Assembly: GCA_021229015.1 (NCBI GenBank)
Contig: CM037777.1
Coordinates: forward strand, 26,368,775 to 26,432,774
DNA: 64,000 nucleotides
Origin: Solen grandis
Lineage: Eukaryota; Mollusca; Bivalvia; Adapedonta; Solenidae
Direction of reading: 5' to 3'
Shown here piece after piece: positions 50,024 to 62,575 of this stretch. The translations under genes and the position numbers were made by a program. The number at the start of each line of letters is the position of its first letter. The first letter of the stretch is position 1. The notes below the pieces were generated by a model, which was not told the DNA's origin, ran no database searches, and saw only the letters and a program-made list of their open reading frames with translations.

Positions 50024-52144
50024 TAAGTCTATATCGGCATGCATTTACTATAAAATACCCACGATCATTTGATTTAATGATGAATTGTTTACCTTAAGAG
50101 AAAAATGAAAACGTATGCTATATATTAGTAATTGATATTATTCTTATAGAGCAAGCGCGTCAGTGTGTTTACAAAGTTATATGTTATAGATATTTATATA
50201 ATTATATTCTTGATGTTTTAGATATAAATTTGTAACTTTTTATTCACCATTTATTTATAATTGATCAAAGGGTAAGGGGATCATGACCCCCAGGGATTTT
50301 GCTATTCTATTAAGACGAAAGAAGAAAAGAAACCCCTAACCCCCAAGGAAAAAATCATTGAAACCCACCCCCTCCCCTGTAAAACTGATAGACTCTCCCT
50401 GGAAAATCTTAAAAGAAGAAGAGGAAAAAGTCATGGGAACCCCTATATGTACGGTGAGTTTAAGAATTTTAGAGTTAGGTATGGTAATTTTCATAGATGG
50501 CCAACATTTTATTCCTGTCGGAGACCCCTGCCCACGCCGGGATAACTGTAAATGGCTGGATCCGCATCAGCGTATGCCCGGTATCAAGATAATGTGACTT
50601 TGTGTGGTATCATGCCACTTGTCTGCAGCGTAATGTGCTTTAAGACAATATACTTACACTGTAAATCCATAACTTTGGCAGTCGTTTGACATTAGATATT
50701 AACAGTATCGGTCTAAATTAAGATAACGGTGGAATTCCGTAAAAACAATGCATTATGGGATTCCCGGGAACGAAAGCATGGCGCTTTCTTTTAGAAAACA
50801 TTGGCTCTTCTTTTCATTTTTTTTGATTAATTAAACAAAATATTATTTAAAAAATAAAATAATTTTGCCAGTTCTTTTTCTGTTATTTCAGCGGTAATTT
50901 TTACGGTGTATACGAGTCGTGTATTGCACAAATCACAAATGTCTGAAATACTGTGAGTGGGTGGGACATTAAATCAAAACTGACAAATAAACGTGTCCCT
51001 ATTTTAGTATATCATTTACAACCTCAGTCGACTTTGTCAGAGTGGATGCTGCAAAGAAACGTATGACTTAAATACTTGTCACACGAAGCACCGGTTAAAG
51101 ATATTGGACGGCGCGATAAGCTGACATCTGTTGAATTATGGGAAGACCCATTTTATCGGCTTGCGTCACAAGCTGTCTCGAACAACTCTATGTACGCATG
51201 TGTTACGTAATGATTATTAAACAAGAAATTTGAGAAGCAACTGCATGTGTGCTACCGTAAAATATTTTACAAGTTTTATCCTGCCAAAAGTTCCTTCCAG
51301 TGCATTTCTTAACTTTGTGGTATATAGCGTGAAAGCTGATTAAAGTTTCACCAAAGGATTCGTGACGTTACCAACATTTCTGACAAAAGTCAAACTGTAA
51401 AAAAGTTCATATTATCAGAACAGAACATATCTTTTATTTTACCACAGATTACAAGTTGTAATAACAAGTGGATTAAATATACAATAGAAATTACAGTCAT
51501 AGAAAAGTTTAACGGTGAGTGAATCAGTGGGGATGGTGGATTTGGATTTCATTTTAAATTATTAATATAAAATATAGAAACAAAAATATCTAGAGAAAAA
51601 CAATAGTTACAAGTCAGTTGGAGTGATATCCCGTGCCACATACACACACACACGCACACACACACATCACCTTGTACCCATGTATATACATGTATGTGCA
51701 TATGTATACATATATCTTTCAAACAAAACTAGTAATATACGTGCGCGCACACACACAACAAAAACTCACTGACATAACTTTATAGAACAATATGCATGTG
51801 TATACATTCCGATATTACATTTATTTAATAGTACAACACTGTCTTAGTCGAATGGAATCATAACGGAAGTTAAAATTGTCAAAACAGTATCTATTTTAAG
51901 CAAAAACATAATAGCCTCCTTTTCATTTGACCTCGGTCGGAATTTCATTGACGATCAGAAGTGGGACGCACACCTGACCACGTGCAAAGCGAGACAGGTG
52001 TATTTACATTACAGAGGTAGTTGGGAGACCATGAGGATGATGGATCAACTTGGTAGGTTTCTCTCCTCCCCCCCCCCCCCTTCCCCCTCTCTCTCACTCT
52101 CCCTGTTAGCAAGTGCTCAAGGTAGAAGAAATGATTAAATACGT
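50024..52144. other. No gene; SINE tail and microsatellites
   Basis: Holds a SINE remnant (50495-50645), (CA)n at about 51640-51668, and a C-run at about 52067-52080. At 51285-51345 is a relative of 1186-1245. Confidence 0.55.
50495..50645 (+). repeat. SINE remnant (tail part)
   Basis: Contains 'ggataactgtaaatggctgg' and 'aagataatgtgactttgtgtggtatcatgccacttgtctgcagcgtaatgtgcttt'. The 'ataatgtgact...gtgtgg' box also occurs, inverted, in the SINE at 55.05-55.27 kb. The head is missing. Confidence 0.55.
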
Positions 52145-52500
52145 TTAATTAAAGTGTTTGAACAGATATTTGACATAAACACCAATATTCTGCAAAACCT
52201 GTTTGTTGTCAGTAGTTAATAATTCTTTGAATTTTCTATGATCTGGTCTTATTAGATATTTGGCCGGTATAAGATTTTGCCGTTTATGACTGAAAAAGTG
52301 GCATGAAAATAAATAGTGTATTTCGTCCCGTAGCTCATTCGAGCTACATAAATTGCATTTTCGCTCTAAGTTTGGAATAAATGTTTGCTTCCAGCGTTCA
52401 ACTTCAATTGGGAACTTATGATTGCCGGTTCTGAAGTGAAGTAAAGGGATCCTTAAATCTTTTGGTAAGATATTAAGGTAGGGTTGAAATACCAAATTTG
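52145..52500 (-). pseudogene. LINE ORF2 C-terminal fragment
   Basis: Minus frame: LNILPKDLRIPLLHFRTGNH, KFPIEVERWKQTFIPNLERK, CNLCSSNELRDEIHYLFSC. This is the FRTGNHKFPIE.(G)RW and C..C....DE.HY...C end of a LINE ORF2, a different family from the ETGRY copies. It stops at 52145. The 5' portion is lost in the adjacent gap, so truncation cannot be judged. Confidence 0.8.
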
Positions 52501-52600
52501 NNNNNNNNNNNNNNNNNNNNNNNNNNNNNNNNNNNNNNNNNNNNNNNNNNNNNNNNNNNNNNNNNNNNNNNNNNNNNNNNNNNNNNNNNNNNNNNNNNNN
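52501..52600. other. Assembly gap (100 N)
   Basis: Exactly 100 unknown bases. Sequence quality changes sharply after it. Confidence 1.
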
Positions 52601-55049
52601 GCTTTCCCCTGGGTTTTAAAACTGATTTTTCAGGTCAAGTAGAATCACATCCTGCCTTTTAAATTTCGTTTAAGGGGAGTATAGAAATAAAATTCGGTAG
52701 TCTTTTCTTTTCAAAGTCCCTTTTTTCCCAAAATTTTTCCCCAAACAGTACACGAAAATTTTACCATATTTTAATAATTGTTTAAAGTCATTTTTAGCCG
52801 TGTTCAAAGAAAAAAAAAGTCATTGGGAACAACTTAATGTTTATTGACGGTTTTTCTTCCCCTTTTTTTTTTTAAAAAGAAAAAGCGCAACAATTCCTTT
52901 GCTGAGTTTGTTATAACAAATGTTAATTCACTTTCAATCAGTGATCTTTTTTTTTTTTGGGCATCTTTTATGATTATAAAAGATTATCAATTTTTTAAGT
53001 TTTGATTTTTTCAAAATCCCTTACACCTCTTGATACCAAAAGAACAGGCAGGGGATAATTTTTAAAAATGTCAGAACTTGAATATGTCTTTTAATACATA
53101 ATTACTTTAAAAGGTTCCAAAGTTTAAAGGGGAAAGGGGCTTCAAAATTAGCTTATAAATGTCAAATGGTTTTTGCTGAACTCTATAAATATATATTTCA
53201 AGAGCTCCTGGCAAGAATAATTATCGCCAGTATTAATCTCCATAGACGTTGCAAACATGAAAACAGGAACCACAGCTTCTTTGTTTATATGTCAGCGGCA
53301 TTCTGATAAAAACTTTAGTTTTTTTCCCTTTTTGGCTTAATCGACTCCAAGGGGTGCGGGAAAGGGATGCAATAAAAATGTTTTTCATGGCGTTTGTTGG
53401 GGTAAACATTTTACAGCAATCTTAAAAAATCCTGTCAACTTGAAATAAAAACAATTAAATTCATTATCTTTATATTCCAACACCCACAACAAAAATTATT
53501 TTTTAAACTTTTTCACCGGAATAATTTTTAAAACACGTTTTTTATTACTTATACAAAAACCGCTTAATACAGGCTCCGCTAGTACAGGTTCAAACGTATT
53601 TGCTTTTACAATTCAAGCCCTTTATAAATATAAAAATAGGTTTTAAAAACTTTCAAAATTTTCCTTTTTCTTTTTTAATTAACAATTTTGTTTAACCTGT
53701 TTGATATCAGAAAACTCAAATTCCAGGAAGAAACAAAGAAAATTTATTTCATGACATAGGGGTTTAAAAGTAACAAAAAGGGGATAAAATATTTTTTTCT
53801 GCTAAAATTTAAAACATTTACTTTTGATAGAACATTACACAAATCTATTTAAAATTTAAAAAAAAGACATAATTTAATCCGTTCTGCTTTTCCACACAAA
53901 ATATAAGTCTGGATAAATGCTTTTAAACTTATTACCAAGCTGATAAAAAAACGACTGAGACTGCAAATTGTTTAAAAAAATGAATCTATTTAGCAGGTAT
54001 TAAATACTTTGGGGAAAATCATACACAATTTTTGAAAGCGAAATATTTTTTTGTTAACAAATTCCCAAAAAAAAAGATCGATGACACTTCTTTTTCCCCA
54101 AAAATGAAGTGATGTTTTAAATTTTATTTAAATAGTATTCTCTCATGTCACCCTTTTAAGGGCGCATTTATAATTCTTGTAAAAACTTTGAAACCCTTTG
54201 CAACATCAAAATTTTAATACAATTTTGACTTGATAAACATAACTACATAACTTAACAGCTCGTCCCGATTGTGTATTACTAATTTTTTTTTAACTATTTG
54301 TATTTTACCCTATCAAAACCCATCTGAAACGCATAACACCCAAAAACCATCCGGATTGTTAAAAAAAATTTTGGTTTCCCAAATTTAACAGGCAATACGT
54401 CAAACTTGAACGTATTTTAGTTTTTTTTATTTTCATTTGAGTAACTTGTTTTGATCCTATAAATCTTCGCCAGGGCTAATGTCCAAGGTTAACAAAAGAA
54501 CCCAGTTTTCGGAACCTATCACAGGGACCGCAAGCACCGGTGTTTTGGGACACCACTTTTTAAAAACCGATTTCGCCGAAGAACGTTTTTTTTCCCCCAA
54601 AGTAAACCCCACAATTACGATTTTTTTTTCAGGAAACACGATATCCCAACATTAACGAGGGAGAAAGAAAATATTTTTTTACTTCCTTTGCTCATCTGAA
54701 TGTGCGCTTTAAAAAGCAAAATTAAACCAAGTCGGTGCAAATAAGAATCAAACTAAGCTGCAATAATGAATATGAAAACGAGTTTTCCCGCTCCCTTTTA
54801 GAAGATGTATCTTTTTGGGATCTTTCAAAAAATAGTGGGTTATTGAATTGGGGCTTTAACAAACTTACCGTTTTTTTTTTATGAATTGTTCAAAACATTT
54901 ACCACAAATTTAAGCTTTATTTTAAACAAAGGAAAGGGGGGATTTTTGACTTTATTCAATACGATCATGTATTTAAAAAGGGGTAAAAAAAGTATAGTTT
55001 TTTGTTTGTTATTTTAACGCCCACCGATGCATTTTTGTCATTTTTGAGG
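52601..55049. other. Low-quality sequence, no gene recognised
   Basis: Many homopolymer runs of 4-9 bases at junctions such as aaaatttt and ttttcccc, unlike the DNA before the gap. No feature was recognised. Frames here are unreliable. Confidence 0.6.
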
Positions 55050-55270
55050 TTTTGCTACTTCAACATATAGGGGCGCCACACTGCAGTTTTACGCTGGAAC
55101 CCCACCCAGTCACATTATTCTGGCACCGGGGCAACCAGTCCCGGAACAAACCCCTTTTATGCTGGCCGCCAATTAAAAAAGCTCTTTTACGAATTTAAAT
55201 TTGCGCGGTGGGGGTCGAACCCACGACCTCCCCTCCCGAGGCAACCTATAACCGCTCGGTCACCGGGGAA
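55050..55270 (-). repeat. tRNA-derived SINE (second family)
   Basis: The minus-strand head ccccggtgaccgagcggtta, gaggtcgtgggttcgaccccc has good A and B boxes. The body follows with gggactggttgccccggtgc, cagaataatgtgactgggtg, gggttccagcgtaaaactgc. Several short base runs look padded, in line with the low quality here. Confidence 0.75.
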
Positions 55271-58200
55271 AGGACTTTGATCTTTAAAAATTCAAATTTA
55301 AAAATTTTCACCTTTATGTCGGTATTTAAAAAAAAAAAATGACAATTTTCAAATGGGGCTGCAGGGTTTTACCAAATCAATACAGGTTCGTGACATAAAT
55401 CCGTTTCGTAGTAATATATTGTCTAGATTTCACGAAACTAAATCGGCAATATTATCAAGAAGAAATTAAAATGGATGTTTAAAAATGCTCAGCATTTTAT
55501 TGGCAACGCAAAATTATACACTCCTTAAAAAAAAAAAATTTAAGAATTTTAATTTAGCCTTATTTAAATTTTTTCACACACATAAAGGAACCCCGCCAAT
55601 TCACCGTACAAATCTAGATTTAAAATTTATAATACATTTAAAATTTTTAACACAAAAAAACTAAAAAAAAATCCTACAGTTTTAAGTCCCATACAAATCG
55701 ATTAGAGTTATGTGTCATAAAAGAAAAATTTTATTTTTTCACAAAATTTAAGGCCCCCAACTCTGTTTACGGGAACGGGGTTCGATGAAAAACCAAGATG
55801 CACAAGTCATGTCTTTTAAAAAAACTGTACTATAATTTTTTTAAACTGTATAAAAATCATTAGAGTTTTATGTCATAAAATTAAAAGTCCTTTTTCACAA
55901 ATCAAGCCCCCAACTCTTAAACGCAACGTGATTCATGAAAATACCAATAGCAACATTCGGCCCTGAAAAAATAATTATCCATAATTTTTCAGGTTTGTAT
56001 ACCAAACGTTCAAAGTTATGCATGCACATATGCCATCCACCTTTTTGGTGGGGGTGGGGGGGGCAAATAAAAAGTTCATTAAGAAATATGTCTTTAACTA
56101 GTTCAGAGGTGTTTGATAAAGAAATGAAAAAAAAAAAAACTTGAAAAAAAAATGAAAGAAATCTATGTTACCTAAATACCCTTGGAGAAAACGACAAAGC
56201 TCTTTTAATTACCCCGGAAAACAGACAAGCAACCAGGGAAAAATTACGTTTACACGTTTGAAAATGGAAGCCCAAGGCTTTAAAACGTCTGTTTTACAGA
56301 CTACTGATGCACAAAGAGAGAACACCATTTTTCGTATTCGGGGAAAGATATACTAATACTGCAGATATTTTCATACGAAAAAGTCCTGCTGAAGTAGTCT
56401 GAAATTGCAAAATTTTTAAAAACAACAAAAAAATAATTTTACTGATACGAACCGTTTAAAAAGTTCCTTTTGAAAAATACAAGCATAAAAGCGGATAAAA
56501 ACAGCAAATAACTTTTTAGGCTTTCCTTTTATCTCTACAAATTCCATTATAATCATTTACTAATTAAAAGAATCTTAAGTTTACAAGAATATTTTTTACA
56601 AACTGATTTTTATAACCCCCAAATTTCCCGAAAAAGGTTTGGCTTTTAAGGGAACCACCTAGTACCAGTCTCTCACAATATATTTTGTCTAAATTAAGGG
56701 CATCATTCGGGATGATCATCACTTTATAAATATTTTTTTTTTTATTTCTCCTTTAAAAAATTTAAATTAAAAAGAAGGGTTACAATCCTAATTTCACGAA
56801 AAAATTATTTCAAAGCAAACCTTTTAACAAATCTACGAAATGATTTATATGAATCATGCAGCTTGAAGTCTGAGGTAATACATCCCTTTTGTCGACTTAT
56901 GATTTGTATTTTTTTTTCTTTTAAAATCATTGAGGGGATAAATTTCCCCCCGTAGACAGTTTCTGTAACGCCCCGATTTTTGAATATCAAATGTAAGATA
57001 ATAAACGACAGAAAACATCCTAATACACAAAAATTATTTAAACTTGAAAACTATCTGCTAGAGGGGTTTCACTACCCATATGTCTAGCCAAGCATTCAGG
57101 AAAAATTTCATTATTGCGAACTTCATTGCGTATGTCAACTGCGAAGAGTTATTGAAAAAATTACACTCCCAATACTACTTTTCTTGGCATGATACCGTTT
57201 AAAAAAAATTTTTTTTTAAAAGAGTTTTCCATTGCATGAAAAACCCCAAACAAAAAATAATTTTTAAAAATTTTTCTTTTTAAATTTTTTAAAAAAATGA
57301 AAATAACCCCGCGAAATACCAATTTGACAAAAACGTTCATTTTTTTTTAATACAAAAAACTGAACTCGTTTGCATTTTAAAATCATTTTTTAATTCGATA
57401 AAAAAAAACAATCGAAAGAGCAAAAAACAGTAGAAAGGGGACATTTACTTTTTTGGGGAAACATGTCTGTACTGCATTCAAACTACCACATCCCACTGGA
57501 TTAAATACCCTCAATGTTTCGCCCCTTTTAAAAAACCCAGAACACAAGTATGGTGATCAGTCATTTTGGTTTTTGGTAACCCTTCCTTTCAGGGGCCTTG
57601 CACATCGCTCTGCCCATGGAACGGGACTCCGTATGCTCTTCTTGCGTCGATGTTTGGGCGACATCTCTTCCCCAGGCTGATTTTTCTTTTCCCATGACTG
57701 TGCTGTGCAAAAACACTAACTCGTTTTGGGTTTCCCCGTCCTTCCTTTAAAAAAGGGAAAATGAAGGTGCTTTTGGTTGGGGGGTTTGCTTCTGTCCCCG
57801 ATAAAGGGTCGAAAGGGCTATTGACAGAAACTTTGTCAGAGTCATCTAATCTTCCTTCGAAAAGGCTAATTTGCATGATGCAGAATAGGTCCGGGTAGCT
57901 CCCTTTCCCAAAACCATAGACGGGCGGTGGTCCTCTTCAACCAATGGGTTAGGTTTGCAGGGGGGCAGCACACATACACACTTCGGGCAAAAACTGTTTT
58001 TGACGGGGTTCAAGACCACGACTGTGACTAGTCAGCTTCGCTCAGGAGTCCCATCTTGTGCTGCTATTTTGGGCATCTCAACGTACCATCTGCTAAGCCT
58101 GCCTTTTATTTCCCTTTCCCTTACCCCCCCCCCCCCTTGGCCCACGCTCTTCTCTTCTCTTGCCAGCATTTCCCCAACACCTGCTTGGTGTCCTATTCCT

Positions 58201-59100
58201 CCCAGCTTCTGTTTGTGGGGCCCCTATTCCTGATGTTCCACCTTCTGGGCAGTTTCCCACCGTTTGGTGTCCTTACTGATCTCTCAAATACACTGATCGT
58301 GAATCTTTTGTGTCACAGGGAACTTTCTCAAACAAAGATACACAGGGAGCTTTAAAGGCCAACCCTGTAAAAATTGGGGGTAGTTTTAAGCCAGCCCGGG
58401 GGGTTTAAATAACCCATTTCCCCCCTCTACTGTATTTTGGGGCCTCATATACATAAGAGGGCCGATGATCTTGTATAGGCCATTCCGGAACATCCCCCTT
58501 TTGAACTGCCTAGAATGATGAAAGTTGTATCTTCTTTAACTCCTGGCCCACCTTTTTTTAATTTTACCACAGCAGAAAACTTTTTTAAGATTGTTTTTTA
58601 TATGCTTGGAAAGGGTTTTCCCTTTTATTTGAAAGTGCACTGCGTAGTGACATGCCCTTTTTTGAAACAAGCATCTGAACTTCTTTTGTTTGAACTTCAT
58701 CCTTGCCCCTGAGACTGTGCCTTTTTAGTGATGAGAGGGCATTTTTCGTATTGAGACTGTGTTTACGGTTATGTCATCCATCGCCCGTTTGGTGGCATTC
58801 TTAGATAGTGTTTGTCAATTTCCCCTGCGGCCTTTAAGGGAGTTCATTCCCAACACGAACAGGATGACGATCGTACACCCGTGATATTGCCCCTTTAAAA
58901 TCTGATCCACTATGTCGGAAATTTCCCTTTGGGCTGAACCTCCTACAGGTTTTTTGTACACTTTACACCGGGTTTTCACTCCCTCGGTAGTTGTAGGGGG
59001 GGAGAGCGAATGAATAAGGGTATGTGGGATTACACGTTGTCGTTCGCAAACCAAACCGACCACCGAATATCTTTTTGTCCACCTGACCTCCCTATGACTG
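55271..59100. other. Low-quality sequence, no gene recognised
   Basis: 57440-58980 is more GC-rich and looks like a different source sequence, perhaps part of a retroelement (a minus frame near 58815-58990 reads KTRCKVYKKPVGGSAQREIS, unrecognised). Frames are broken by probable indels. No function is assigned. Confidence 0.5.
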
Positions 59101-59704
<604 letters not shown>

Positions 59705-62130
59705 GGAAAAGAAATTTTTTTTTCCCTTTTTTTGTAGGCTTATTAATCCTCTTATTTTTAAAGCCCCTTTTAACAAACTCTAGTATTAAAGCCCCCCTTT
59801 TTTTTTTTAAAATTTGGGCCGCCCTTTAAGGGTTTTTTTGCCCTTTTCCCCCTTCCTTTCTTTTTTTCCCCCCTTTCCCTTTTTTCCTGCTCTCGGGGGT
59901 TTTTTTGGGGGTTCGGCTTTTTAAAAAGGGGAAACCCTTTCTTTTTTTTTTGGTTTTTGGGCGAAAAACCCCCCCCCCCTTTTTTTTTGACGCATCCTTT
60001 TTTTTTTGGGGTTGTGGGGAAAAAATACCCTGCCTTCCCAGGTGGAAATGGCGCGAAAATGGCTGTTTCATCTGAAAAATTTTTAATTTGTCAAAATTCC
60101 CTTTTTTTGACCTTTTTTATTTTTTTGAAATTTAAAAAAATTTAAAACCCCAAAATATGCTTCAAAGTAAAAACTTTTTTTTTTTTTAATATATATTTCC
60201 CCTATTTAAAAACTTGGGTGTAAAAAAAATGTGACCCTTTAAATTTTGTGTGTTAAATTTAAAATTTTACATATTTTGAGACAGAAATTGGGCTACAACA
60301 CATTCTTTAAAATTTCCCCCAAGCTTTTTTATTTTAAAACAGATTTTTTTCACTTTTCGTCCCCTTTTCCCGGGCCTAAATTTTTTTTAAAAAGAAATTT
60401 TAGGATTTTTAAAATATCAATAACATCCCAAACCCAAAAAAGGGGTATACGTACCTTAAAAGATTTTTTTGGTATTTTTAAAAAAAGACAAGGTATTTTT
60501 TAAAATTTATGAAATAAATTAAACACTTTTTTCGGGGGTTTTTTTTTTTTATATTTTAATTGTTTAAATATAGGGGGGAAAAAAAAAAATTTTTAAAAAA
60601 TTTTAAATTTTTAAACCCCAATTTCCCAAAAAAATTTAAAAAAAAATTTTCAACCCCAAGGATTAATTTTAAAATTTAGGGGTTTTTTTAAATAAAAAAA
60701 ATTAAAAATGATTTTTTTAAAAAAAAAATTTATTTAAAAAAAAAAAAAATTTTTTTTTTTAAAAAAAAAATTTTTTTTGGTAATAAAAAATTTTAACCCT
60801 AAATTTTTTAAAATTGGGCCCTTTTTGTTTTTTTTAAAAATTAAATTAAACTTGGGGTTTTTTGAATTTCCCAAAAATTTTAACTTTTTTAAAAACTTTT
60901 AAAAAAAAATTTTTTTGGTTTTTTTAAAAAAAGTTTTGGTAAGGGGCCCCAAAATTTTGGGTTTTTTTTACAAATTTATGTAAATTTTAAAATAAAAACC
61001 CAAATTAATTTTTTAATTTTAAAATTTTCCCCAGATTTTCACAAAAAAATTTTAAAATTCAACTTTCAAATTTTTTTAAAAAACCAAAATTTTTTTGCAC
61101 CAATGGAAACAAAAACAATTTTTAAATAACCCGAAAAAAAAAAATTTTAAAAGGCACCCGGGTTTTAAAATGGACCACAAAAATTTTTTTGGGGGAAAAA
61201 AAAGTTTTCACCGGAAAAATAAAACCCTACCTTTAAATCTAAAAAAAAATTTAAGTCAAAAAAGATATAAAATTCTTTCAAATTAAATTTTTTTTTTTTT
61301 ATTTTTTTAAAAAGGGGGGCCCCTTGAAATTTTTTGGGGGGGGTTTTGTAAAAACCCTTTTGTTTTTGGGGGGGGTGAAAATTTTGTTTAAATTTTCCCC
61401 CCAAAAATTTAAACCCCCAAAATTTTCCCAAAGGGAAAATAAATAAAGGTTAGAGAATTAATTAGGTGGATTAAAGGGGGGGTTTTTAAAAGTAAAAGGA
61501 AAAGGGATTTTTTGGGGTTTTGAAAAAAGGTGATGTGGGGGTTTTTTTTAAGTGGGTTGGGAATTTTTAAGGGGGGGGAATAGGTAGGTTTGTTTAAAAT
61601 AATTTTAAAGAGTATTATTTTTTTAAAAAAGGAATATTTTGGGGGGGGGGGAAAAGAGAATTTTCCTAAAAAAAATAAAAATGGGGGGGCCCCGGAAAGT
61701 TTTTTTTGGGAAAGGGGGGGAAAAAATTTTTTTTTAAATAATTTGGGGGGGGAAATTTTTAAAAAAGTTTTGAAATTTTTTGGTTTTGGGGGAAGGGGGA
61801 AAAAGAAGAAATAGGTAAAAAGGGGTTTAAAAAAGGGTTTTTTTTTTTTTTTTCCCCCATTTTGGTTTTTCCGGAAATAAAAGTTATGGGATTTTTTATT
61901 TTTGAAAAAAAATTCTCAATAAAGTCCTTTTCAACCATTACAATGTGTAAAAGGAAAAATACAATTGATTTTTTTTTGGGGGTTTTTAAAAAAAACATTC
62001 AAAAGCAACATAAATTTTAAAGGGTTACGCAAATAATTACTAACAAAACTTTTTTCGATCAGTTTCAAATGCCCTTTTTTTTTCGCTTCTTACGGTCGGT
62101 TACACTCTGTACTGCTTTTTGAGGGTGAGC
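59705..62130. other. Degenerate homopolymer sequence, no gene recognised
   Basis: Almost entirely runs of A, T, G or C of 3-13 bases. Biological content cannot be read. Confidence 0.75.
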
Positions 62131-62149
62131 CCAACACACGTCATGTGTT

Positions 62150-62575
62150 GACGTTTTTCCCGCTTTTTTGTTTTAGGGGGGGTTTTTCCCCAAATCAACA
62201 GCCTCTAAAATCAACACACCGCCGTCTGTGGCATTTCCAAAATACGCCCCTTTTCTGCATTTCACTGTCCGCCTGTGCTTTACGTAGGTACATACTTTCA
62301 TTCCTTCTTAACAAGCGGATGCAAAGGGCCTGTTTGTGACAGCTGTACCACTGCGGCTTTGGGAAAATTTGAAAAAAATTCCGGGTTTATGCAACGGACC
62401 CCCGTACTGTTTGAGGTTTGAATTTTTTTCAATGCCGATGCAAATGCCTCTTTCCTACAGGGGAGCATGTCACTTGTCTTTCTTTTTCTATCTGCATTTT
62501 TTCACTGATAGCTTGTATTGTCCTTTCACCCGAACCAAATTTTTTCAGGTCATTCTGAAAGGCATCTGAATCGGG
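62150..62575 (+). pseudogene. Ty3/gypsy-like reverse transcriptase fragment, frame-broken
   Basis: With frame changes at homopolymers, the plus strand shows a GLFVT-like box, then KKIPGLCNGPP (compare the F/M-P-FGLCN.P box of LTR-retrotransposon RTs). Lower down, at the YLDD position, is a degraded FYLHFF with HL..VL-like residues after it (about 62470-62565). Order and spacing fit an RT of this class. The element's limits and LTRs are not visible. Whether the breaks are real or sequencing errors cannot be told. Confidence 0.45.

Noticed and set aside
57589..57876. 95-codon minus frame as a protein gene
   Set aside because: Lies in noisy sequence, with no recognisable domain and no dependable frame.
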